A stretch of DNA of 64,000 bases from Caprella mutica (lineage: Eukaryota; Arthropoda; Malacostraca; Amphipoda; Caprellidae): the NCBI GenBank assembly GCA_947561585.1, contig CANNZV010000858.1:62001-126000 (forward strand), read 5' to 3'. Below are positions 48,801 to 60,800 of this stretch, one piece after another. Numbering within the stretch: position 1 is the stretch's first letter; each line of letters opens with the position of its first letter. The notes beneath the pieces are model-generated. The model saw only the letters and a list, made by a program, of their open reading frames with translations. It did no database searches and had not been told where the DNA came from. The translations under genes were made by a program, and so were the position numbers.

Positions 48801-51800
48801 GCATTTAGCTAATTGATTGATTAAGAAATTACTGCACATATTAAGTTCTAACCGACGTCACGGGCAGTATAGTAATTAATTAAGTGGATATATTTATTAT
48901 TATAGTATAGAACTCCATCATTATGAAATCCTCTATAGTGAAAGTAGAGTCCTGAGTAAGAGTACTACCCTAAATATTGAACAAATTTTTTTAGTCTGCC
49001 ATTAACTTACTAATAATGATGAATTTCCATGGCAAACTAAATAGAATTTGTTCATTATACAGGATAGAGGATAGACTCATAAAGGCTACTTCCTTACTGA
49101 GGACTCTACATTCACTATAGAGGATTTAATCATAGAGGAGTTCTACTGAACATTATAAATCATTCACAGTACAAAGTTATTGACATTGTAACTGTTTTCC
49201 AGTGACTACTGTAGCCAATAGACTAGAGCCAATCTCCACCCTGGCCATCAAGCAGAGGAGGGTACTCAAAGGACACCAGGGCAAAGTACTCTGCACTGCC
49301 TGGTGCAATGACAAGAGGCACTTGGTGTCTAGCTCACAGGTAAACAGACAGTTAGGACACAGTACTCGGAAAGTGGGTGTGTCTACTGTGTTTTTAGGAT
49401 GTCGTTGATAATGTATATTACAGTATAACTACTCTATTGTGAATGTAGTGTCCTGAGTAAGGAAGTAGCCTCTATAGTGAACAAATTTTCTTTACTCTGC
49501 CCAGAATCAGCCATCACTATACAGGGTACTTCCTTACTCAGGACACTACATTCACTATAGAAGATTTATACTCTATGATTAATATTTAAATTCCAAATAA
49601 ATTTTACCTTTTAAAAACACTTTCGGAAATTAATTGATAATTTTCTCCTCCAAATCATAAATAATAATAGAGATATTTAACTCTAGCTAATTTAAAAAGA
49701 AACCTTCCTATAAAATTGAGTTGAAGTTATTGATGAAAACTTATCCATTTTTTAATTTTACAAATGACAATAGAAGTTGTTATTATGACGTCACGCCAAT
49801 GTTCGTTATTTCAACAGTCTGTGACTTAAAAGTTCTTGTGACTCACTGTCCGAGCACTAAGAGTGTCCAGAACTGTGACGTTTCTCTAAAAATAGGATAT
49901 GTACGTAAATATTAGATTGTTTCTATATTTTGAATTAGGATAAGAACCGAATTATCGGACAGTTTCACATATTCGGAGATATAAGAACAAATAAATAATA
50001 GTTATTAGTTAACTCTTGTTGGTATCATTGATTCTAATTAAAATAAAAGTTATATAATTGTAAATTTATAATTATTTACTTCTTCTTACATGTCCGAAAA
50101 TGTGGAACCATCCGATAATTAATTAGTTTCTCACCCTAACTACGTTTCCCCTTCCACAGGACGGTAAAATCATCATCTGGGATGGTTTCTCCACCCGCAA
50201 AGAGTATGCCACAGCCATGGCCACATCCTGGGTAATGGCATGTGCCTATGCCCCATCTGGTAACATGGTGGCATGTGGGTGAGTGGTGGGGATGGGGAAC
50301 TTTATTAATATTTAATTTATTTTGTTTAAAAAGACAATATTTTCCATTAAAAGCAAGAATAATAGAACATTTAATTCACAGTCCAGATATATAGAAGTTA
50401 CATCAGTAAATTAATTATCGCCATCTTGAATTTCAATTTCGGCATGGGAACTTTAACTTTTTTATTCATTTGACTGCAATTTAGGTACTGTAGCTATGTA
50501 TTTTAATAATCTTGGGGAACTTCTCAGTACTCAGACAGTGGGTGTTTACATTGGTCAGTCAGAAACTTCTAAAGCTTAGATTCAGTCTTTAATTCATGTT
50601 GACCCCCATTGTCCGAGTGCTGTGAGAGTACCCTTAAAGGGACAGTAAAAATGTTGTTAGTAATTAGTTGTATGCACACGAGATTGTATTCGTCTTATAT
50701 ATAGCTAAAACCAGTAAAAAAAATTAATTAATAATTTGGTTTTAAGTCCAGCGTTCACCGCAAGGGGCGCTGCGAATTGTTATTGTTTACAATCCTGATC
50801 AGCTGTTATCAATTAGAAATATCAATTATTTGCCATCAATAAATATTAAACTATAATAACTAGGTAGTCTATTCAGTAGTGTGGTAGCTAGACTGTAAGT
50901 TTTTAAGTTTAAGAGTTGTAGTTTAACGATTGCGTGCGTATGTGCGTCATTGTTTTGCTCAATCTTTTGTTTACAATTGAGATTTGCAGTTCCAGATTCA
51001 GTCAGTAGGTGGCGCTGAATTTACGAATTAATTAATTTAATTTTTTTAAATATGTATTTAAAGAAGAATATAACAGCATTTTATTCTATTATTAATGTCC
51101 CTTTATCGATTTATCAACAAGAGAGAAAAAGCTTGTCCAAAGGTTTACCACCCCTTAAATATGTTTTCAGTGGCTTGGACAACAAAGTGACGGTGTACCC
51201 ACTGAGTATGGAGGAAGATGTCACTGCTAAGAAGAGGATAGTAGGTACACACTCCAACTACATGAGTTGCTGTGCCTTTCCGTACTCTGATCAACAGGTG
51301 AATATATGAACAATAAAATATAACCTTCTGCAATCTGCGAAAGTAATAACTAACAAGTAACAATCTTATGATTCTATGAAGTGATAAAAGTACAGTGAAA
51401 CTCCTTAGTTATGAAGTATTGATTCCTTCATAACTCAAAGTCACTTCATATCTCAGGTGCACTAGATAGTTTTCTATGATTAAAATCTTACTAATCTATG
51501 ACGCAATTCTTGACGTATATCATTTTCTAAAATTTAAACATAGAAAATACTTCATAACTCAGGTACATTTCATAGTTAAGTTTCATTACTCGAGTTCTCC
51601 ATTACTTGAATTCTCCATTACTCGAGTTCTCCATTACTCGAGCTCTTCATTACTCGAGTTCTCCATTACTTGAATTCTCCATTACTTGAATTCTCCATTA
51701 CTCGAGTTCTCCATTACTTGAATTCTCCATTACTCGAGTTCTCCATTACTCGAGTTCTTCATTACTCGAGTTCTCCATTACTTGAATTCTCCATTACTTG

Positions 51801-54800
51801 AATTCTCCATTACTCGAGTTTTCCATTACTCGAGTTCTTCATTACTCGAGTTCTTCATTACTCGAGTTATCCATTACTCGAATTCTCCATTACTCGAGTT
51901 TTCCATTACTCGAGTTTTCCATTACTCGAGTTCTTCATTACTCGAGTTCTTCATTACTCGAGTTCTCCATTACTCGAATTCTCCATTACTCGAGTTTTCC
52001 ATTACTCGAGTTCTCCATTACTCGAGTTTTCCATTACTCGAGTTTTCCATTACTCGAGTTTTCCATTACTCGAGTTTTCCATTACTTGAGTTTTCCATTA
52101 CTCGAGTTCTCCATAACTCGAGTTCTTCATTACTCGAGTTTTCCATTACTCGAGTTTTCCATTACTCGAGTTTTCCATTACTCGAGTTTTCCATTACTCG
52201 AGTTTTCCATTACTCGAGTTCTCCATAACTCGAGTTCTTCATAACTCAAAATCATTATTGTACTTGCAGTCTACAGATACGAATTAAAAAAAAAAGTTGA
52301 AAAATAATTCTTGTATAATCGAAAAAGTGGTACTGTCGATAAATCATAATTTACCCTACGAAACATCTCCCCATCCCCCTCAGATTCTATCCGGGTCAGG
52401 TGACTCCACTTGTGCCCTTTGGGATGTAGAGTCAGGGCAAATACTCCAGAGTTTCCACGGACACCAGGCAGATGTGATGTCACTGGACCACGCCCCTTCT
52501 GAGACTGGCAACACTTTCGTATCTGGGGTGAGTCATGGAACAGTGGAACTATTTTAATGTCAGACCAGTGCATTTTTTTATACCAATTCGAAACAACTTT
52601 TAGAAGAGATAAAATTATATCAATCGAATCACATGCAACTTTTCATTGCCAAACCAAGGATTTTTTATAGCTTTTTATAGCAATAATAGAATATGTTGAA
52701 CTATTTGAATTTAAAAATTCTTTTAATTTATATAATTGCGCCATCTAGCGGTGAAAACGTTCATCTCCTTGCATGCGTTTGTCACGTTTGTGTTCATAAT
52801 ACGATGTTATTTAGCGGTACAACTGATTTTTGCCGCTCGCAGATATCTTGGGTTGGAAGGTAAAAAGGTTATCTTTAAGATTGACATGACCAATGCTTTC
52901 AATAGCCTGCGACGAGATGTGTTCCAGAAAGCGGCTACAGAAAAGGCCCATGGGCTTTATAGGCTGATTTGACAGGCTTATCCTGGTCCAACAACACTTC
53001 TATATGGGGGGACAAACCTCGTATACAGCGGGGCGACCCTTTCAGTCAAGCTCTCTTTGGGAACTGATGAGGTAGCGCGAAGGGTGGACACTGAGTTGAA
53101 TGTCTGGTATCTCGATGACCGGACAATCGGAGATTCACCTAAAAAAGTGTTCACTTGTTTGCAGCGTCTAATCAATGTTTATGATGAGGGTTTGGATGTT
53201 AACCTAGAGAAGTGTGAACCGATTTTACTGAATCATTCTGAGGAAGAATCAATCATTACGAGGAATCTTTTTGTGGGGTTGATGCCAGGATTACGAGTCG
53301 TATCAGTGGAAGATTCAAATTTGCTGGGAGCACCACTCATAGAAGAGGAGCACAACTCACTCTATTTATTGCTGAGAAGAGGGAAGATTTGGTGAGGCTC
53401 CCGTAAAGGTTGAGCCTGATTGAGAACCATCAAGCTTTTGCATTGCTCAAGAACTGTTTTGCTTTGCCTAAGCTTCAATATGTCCTCCGTGATTCACCAG
53501 CTTACAGAAATAGTCAGGATCTTTCACAGTTCGACAGGGTCATTGTATCAGCTCTTTCGATGGTGACCAACGTTAAGTTTGACATGAATATGAGGGGTAC
53601 ACACTTCTACACCTCCACACTATGCCCCTCTCATCCATTACACTACATGCAAATTGAGCGAAGGACTCCACGAAACATTCACCTTACACCAGCCACACAC
53701 TACAGAAACATCTTCAACACACTCCCAGACACCCCACCCACCACTTCATTACAAAAACATATACACACCACACTCACAGACAGAGCTATTTCCTCCTTCC
53801 CACCTAACTCCCTTCTAGGAGTTAGGCCTCCCCCTATCGACTCTAGTGAGGTCCACCTCTCGCGTCGTGACATGGTAACCCTGTCTCGTCTCCGATGTGG
53901 ACATTACCCTTCTCTCCCTTCTTACAAACACAGAATTGGGAGGGCGGACTCGGATCTGTGTGAGTACTGCTCCACGGATCCGGGGACAATCTCCCACATT
54001 CTCACACAATGTCCAACACTACAACAACATCGGACCACACACACTCACTGGAGCACCTATGGACCCGCCCTCAGGAAGTCATTGCATTCCTGAGGGATAT
54101 CGGGTTCACCTAGGCCCATACCACCCACACGTGTCTCGGGTGGCTTCTCCCGAGGCGCGTTCACTCGGTCGCTCCCTAAGGGTCGGGGGGGGGGCTAAAC
54201 AACAACAACAACGGAGACTCACTTGTGTAGGCATCGTTGCCCGTTCGGTTAGGAGGGTTAGGAATCAGAATATCTTAGGACATTGCGTTACCCGCATTCA
54301 TTTCTCCCCTCCATGCTCCCGAGGATTTGGATAGATCCATTCTATGCAGAAGACAGATTGGGGATGACCGAGAGCTTGGAGCAGTGGCAACGTGAGGGTT
54401 AAGCCTTGGCTTAGGGGGTACTAGGACAAAATGCCTACGGACAAAATGCCTAACGGACAAAATGCTTAACGGACAAAATGCCTAACGGACAAAATGCCTA
54501 AAGTACAAAATATATGAATATAGAAATTGTAAAATAATGACGTAAAAGAATCTTGCAAAGTGAATAAAAGAATTAACTCCATATTTAAATAAAAGGGCAG
54601 AATAGAAAACATTGAAGTGATATCTGTAATGGAATGATTATTGGTCAATAAAGAACAGAAAACATTATATTGTAATAAACCTTATCATTGAACATCAAAT
54701 ATTTTTTTTTTATTTATTTAAAACATAAGAAAAAATTATATACTACGTCTCAGTTACATCTCATAAAGAATACTGTATTTTTTCCAACGGAATTGTTTTA

Positions 54801-57800
54801 TTCTATAAAGGTAGGTGAATAAGAAAAATATTGTCAGCTTTTTTTTAACCAGAGTAGTAAATTGCATGTCAGTACTAACTTATATAAATATTGTAATTAC
54901 TTAACTTGAATTAGAATTACAAAAGCAACTATAAACATCACTGTAGATTGAAGATGATTATAGCTTTCTAAAAGAGTAAACAATATTAAAAAAATCATAA
55001 TGGAATAAGATGATTATAGATATCTTTTAAAAAAATGAAAACAAAATAATATGACTATACATGTCTTCAAACATAATGGAAATAGAAGAAGATGATTATT
55101 GATGTTTTTAAAAAAATGAAAATAGTAGATGATGATTATAAATATCCAATAAAAATGGCAATATGTAGGAAGATTAATTTTTTAAAGCGATTTGATAAAT
55201 AGAACAAACGCTTTAGTGATAAATCATAAACACAGTGAAATGAAATAAGAAGGTGTTTACACTAAGTACTCCGAGTTACAAATGTTAATATTCAATGTGA
55301 AAGTGATTTAATAAACTATCACTCAGACAAAACTCTTTGTTTCTACTTGGTGTAACTCATTTTTAAATATTTGTCCACAATTTCCATATTTGAAATAAGT
55401 TTAAATGCATTTTAGGCATTTTGTCCGTTAGGCATTTCGTCCATTAGGCCTTTTGTCCGTTAGGCATTTTATCCGTAGGCATTCTGTCCGCGCACGGGCT
55501 GAGGGAGCTATAGAGAGTCGGCAGAGGTCATGGGATGAGCCTAAATCGGTAGCCAATGTGGCCAGACTGCTCGAGGAGGTTGATCAGTTGTTTAGGGCAC
55601 GTTTGCTGGCATCTGCATGTAGAGCGAGCGGACTTTGGCTACATGCGCTTCTAATTCCCATGCACAGAGTCATTTCGGGTTGGTGCGGACATCTGTGAGC
55701 CACACGTGTGCCGATGCGGCCATAGGGTGGATTCAAGGGGGCTTCACGGTCTATCCTGTCGCTAGAGTGCTGGACGCCATCCGAGACATGCAACCCTAAA
55801 TAATGTTATTAGGATAGCTTTGATTTCGGCTGGTACCCCTTCAGTACTTGAGCCTCTAGGGCCTGGGGGTTGATAGGAGTTTTGGTAACGGGCCTGATGG
55901 TATTTCAGTCTTCCTCTTTACAGATGAGAGGCGTCTTTGTTAGAATGCAACATGTGTAGACACTCACTCGGCGACTCACTGATGGACTCGGCTTTATCTC
56001 CTGGTAGCGCAGCCAAGGAGGCAGAAAGGAGGAAGCGACGCAAATATGTGGCTCTTGGCATTCGATATCGGTTCGAACCCATAGCGGTGGGAACGGTAGT
56101 TAGCTATGGTGAAACGACAGGTGCAATCCTTGCTGAAATTGGCCGTCGCTTTACTGACGTCACTGATGATGTGAGAGAGACCATTTGGTTAGAGCAGAGT
56201 GTATTTTTGGCAGTTCAGAGGGGCAATGCTTTCAGTATCCTGGCGTCGGTCAAGGAGAAACATGATGACCGCAGTTTGGGTGTTGCCCTTGTAACCTGCT
56301 ATAGGCACCTCACTGTCGGTTGGAAGCCACTACCATTGGCGATGGTCTGAGCCATGGTCGTAGAACAGAGAAGCATATCTTTTGTTTTCAATGTTCATTG
56401 TCTAAATAAAGATTTAAAAAAAATTATTTAAAGAAGGTCTGCTTCTTCTGGCAGGGGGCTCTTCAAAAGAAACTGATTGTTTATCCATTTAACCCTAATT
56501 TATCAGCGGTTTCTTTATATTAAGATGTATAATTTATAGAATGTGTCCAAATAATGTATGTTTATTAGTTAATGTTATAAAGTGAAGTAAGAAAAAAGTT
56601 GCAATGGCCTCTTTACTCTACAATTTTAGCAATAAATTTAATTGTTAAAGAATATGACATTTTTTTCTCATGGGTGTGACAAAAGGGCGTTAATCTGACC
56701 TTACTTTTCTCAGGGGTGTGACAAAATGGCGCTAATCTGACATTACTTTCTCAGGGGTGTGACAAAATGGCGCTAATCTGACGTTACTTTCTCAGGGGTG
56801 TGACAAAATGGCGCTAATCTGACATTACTTTCTCAGGGGTGTGACAAAATGGCGCTAATTTGACATTACTTTCTCAGGGGTGTGACAAAATGGCGCTAAT
56901 CTGACGTGACTTTCTCAGGGGTGTGACAAAATGGCGCTAATCTGACATTACTTTCTCAGGGGTGTGACAAAATGGCGCTAATCTGACATTACTTTCTCAG
57001 GGGTGTGACAAAATGGCGCTAATCTGACGTTACTTTCTCAGGGGTGTGACAAAATGGTGCTAATCTGATATTACTTTCTCAGGGGTGTGACAAAATGGCG
57101 CTAATCTGACGTTACTTTCTCAGGGGTGTGACAAAATGGCGCTAATCTGACATTACTTTCTCAGGGGTGTGACAAAATGGCGCTAATCTGACGTTACTTT
57201 CTCAGGGGTGTGACAAAATGGCGCTAATCTGACATTACTTTCTCAGGGGTGTGACAAAATGGCGCTAATCTGACGTTACTTTCTCAGGGGTGTGACAAAA
57301 TGGCGCTAATCTGACATTACTTTCTCAGGGGTGTGACAAAATGGCGCTAATCTGACGTTACTTTCTCAGGGGTGTGACAAAATGGCGCTAATCTGACGTT
57401 ACTTTCTCAGGGGTGTGACAAAATGGCGCTAATCTGACATTATTTTCTCAGGGGTGTGACAAAATGGCGCTAATCTGGGACATGCGCACTGGCCGTTGCG
57501 TTCAAAGTTTCGAGGGACATGAAGCAGATATAAACTCCGTTAAATTTTATCCTTCTGGCGATGCAATTGCTACTGGATCGGACGACAGCACGGTAATGTC
57601 ATAATGATAATATGATAATTTCTATATAATTTATAAGTATTGTATACTCTGCATTAGTGAAAGTAGAGTGGTACAGAATTATGATGAAAATCATTATTAT
57701 ACTATATGAAGAACCCTTTTGAATCTGAAAATATTTGATGAATAAAATAAACTTGACATGAAAGATTTCTTTTAAAGATATTTGTAAAATTTAATACGTT

Positions 57801-60800
57801 AATAAAATACTTATGATTGTTTAAGTATTATTAGTTGGGACAGAGTACAGCTCTATCGCTAAGGTATGTTTGTTCTTGGGATAATGATTGCAATTATATT
57901 GCAAAACTAAACAAAATATATTTATTATAAAAGGTACTTCATTACTCAGGAATACTAATCAGTATGTTTCACTGAATCACAATACAGCGTTTCAAGGTTT
58001 ACGTTCTGTGTAACCAAACTCATCTTTAAATCCTCCGCTCCTTACTTTTCCCCCTCTTTTCAGTGTCGTTTGTTCGATCTGAGGGCTGATAGAGAGGTGG
58101 CGCAGTACAGCAAAGAGAGTATAATCTTCGGAGTGAATGCCGTAGACTTCTCCGTCAGCGGTGAGTGAAACTTGACCTCCAATTTAAATTAATATTTATC
58201 TAGAAATGGGTTAAATTCATAGAGCTAAGGTTATATCACATAGTATCACAGTTAACATAAAAGTAATTGATCAAGTATTCGCTTCGTAATATATTATATA
58301 AGATATACTCACACTCAACCACGTCGCTATATGACGTCTGACATTTCTATTAAATTCAATAGATTCGAAGAACAAGAACGAAACACGAACTCAAACTTTA
58401 TCACGTTTCATCGAAAATTTAACTGCAATTAAGTATATAAGTAGGTATATACCACATCGGTATATTCCACCCCATGTATATTCCACCCCTGTAAATTCCA
58501 CCCAGATTTATTCTGCCCGGGTATATTCCACCCCAGGTATATTCCATCCCAGGTATATTCCACCCCAGGTATATTCCACCCCTGTGTCAATGCTCATTTG
58601 GGTGAAAATAAAAAAATATATTATACTTTTAGATGGCCAAATACTGTGTAGCCATGATGAAATAACTCACACGATATCCTGAGACATTTGGACAATATTT
58701 AGAAGTAGCTCAAGTAGATTGAAATTTTATCCTAAAAGACAAAAATACAAGTATTCATAATATGCATAGGAGTATATTTCAAAGTGTACATGTTGAGCAT
58801 ATTTATATTAATTCCTTCTAAACATGGAGCAGCACTATATGCTCTTACAACAATGGCTGGAAGAGGTGTGGAGGGGTTCGGTTAGCAGAGACAAATCATT
58901 CAATGTTTTCGCTCGCTTTTTGTTAAGAAGTTGCTGTTTTGGATTTTGGGACAAAAACTCCCATGGTCAAAATCTCTCCATGTAAAAAAAGGCAATAATC
59001 TCCCCAGTCTTCAAACCCTGTGCAATAATTCCCACCTCCTTATCAAAAACCTAATGGTTAAAAAAGAATATGTAAAATACCCCCGGTGTAAAAATAAAAC
59101 CTTCTGTCAAAAACCATTTTACACCACTTTTACTCGAAGTCAAAATACCAAATTCAAAATAAAATTAAAATAAAAAGATGTACTATATGACATCATCTTA
59201 CAGTTAATATCGCTGTTGCGTTGGCGATAGTGGAAAAAAATCAGCTTGTGATTGAAAATCTAAATAACTCAACTGATAAAGAGCGTTCACACAACCTTTC
59301 CTTCTGCTGTTCTATCACATGTGTAGTGAAAAATAAACAGCTTGTGATTGGCCAATAAAAGGTTTAATTTTCTACAAAGAAAATGCCAGTTACCTAGAAT
59401 TATATAAAATATTATTAAATGATTAATATTTATATCTAACGAAACCAAACACGTAAAGTGGGGTGGAACTTACCAGGTTGGAATATACCTATAGGGGTGG
59501 AATATACCGGTCACCCATTTTTAGGTACCTAATGTGATTTTAGGATAATGGTATTTAGTATATATAAGTATATAGTTTTATTGGTTGCCATTTATATTAT
59601 GTCGAAAAGCTTTATTATGATTTTGAATTATTCAGATGTATTTCGATCTTTTTCTTCGCTTGAAATTCAAAGGGTGGAAGTAAAATCACAAGAATAAATT
59701 AAATTTCATTTTATAATGAAAATATAGAACCAAATTTGAAATGCTTTGCAGTTTTATAATCAGTAACCTTAGTTCTAATGAATAGAGCAATAAAAAAATT
59801 AGAGTGGAGGGGCCTTTCAGAAAAACTTTAAAGGTCCCCTCCAAGCAAATATTTTTACTGCCTTAATCAACGAGACTAATGTTTCTTATCATTTTGCTGC
59901 AAACCGCATCGAATTTGGTAGCATATTTCAAATTTTATATGCTTTTAAAGATTTTTATAATCAAAACTCTACAAAACCTATTTTACTTCTGACTTACTAA
60001 TTTAAGAAATTTTCAGCCTGAAGAAAAAGAATGTACACCATTTGTTTTGATTATCAACTAGGTAATAGGTTTAATAAACCCATTTAACATTCGTGTAAAG
60101 ATATATAATTAAATGAACTTATAATAGAAACGTTTATATACTTAAGGAAACAATTATTATCTAAAATATAGGCCGAAAACGCATGGTTTGTTTATTAAAT
60201 TCAAATTTGAAATCAAAACCAAGAGTGTACAATCTTCTTCTTGAGCATCAGATTAGTGATTCGCTCAATTGTTGCTCACAGACTACTGAAAAACTTTAAA
60301 AACAAATTATAAAATATATACTGATCCGAATTGTATGCGGTTTGCAGAATAATTATCGTAGACCTTAGTTCTATAATATTTTGTTATAAACTCATTTTTT
60401 TCCCGGAAAAAAAATGAAAATACTGATTTTTGTCCAGCACCCGCCCCACTTTTGATCCCTCCTGGGAGCAAAGCCCAATTTACATTTGGAATATGAAAGC
60501 CCACTCTCTACCTGAAGCATAAGCAAAGAAATTTATAATTTTCACTAAATTTAATGAGTTAATCCCCTCACAGGCTTACACTTAATAAAGTGATTTTATT
60601 TTTCAGGTCGGCTTCTTTTTGCCGGTTATAACGACTACACAGTCAATGTTTGGGACACCCTAAAATGTCAGAGACTGACCATACTGTACGGACACGAGAA
60701 CAGGGTGTCCTGCTTGAAAATGTCACCCGATGGGACAGCCATATCAACCGGGTCTTGGGACTACACACTACGGGTAAGATATACACTCTACAGTATACAA

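Larger units (their letters stand above)
52826..56424 (+). mobile_element. 5'-truncated, decayed LINE in intron 5, twice interrupted
   Basis: Reverse transcriptase motifs [15 protein letters not shown] and [17 protein letters not shown], then DVNLEKCEP, run to about 53590. [11 protein letters not shown] is recoverable at about 54238-54270, and [16 protein letters not shown] at about 55605. After it come a CRCG and HGLSC pattern and [20 protein letters not shown], typical of the distal part of LINEs with a C-terminal restriction-like endonuclease, in my reading. It ends with AATAAAGATTTAAAAAAAA, a poly(A) tail. Stops, a loss around the QGDPLGP motif and two insertions (53590-54214 and 54424-55489) make it dead. 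It is in the same orientation as G beta-5. Confidence 0.8.

Noticed and set aside
51476..52244. Open frames rich in LLEFSITRV
   Set aside because: Products of the 16-bp CTCGAG-containing array; two frames give the same peptide out of register.
53815..54009. Minus-strand frame within the second LINE fragment
   Set aside because: Antisense shadow of the LINE C-terminal frame.
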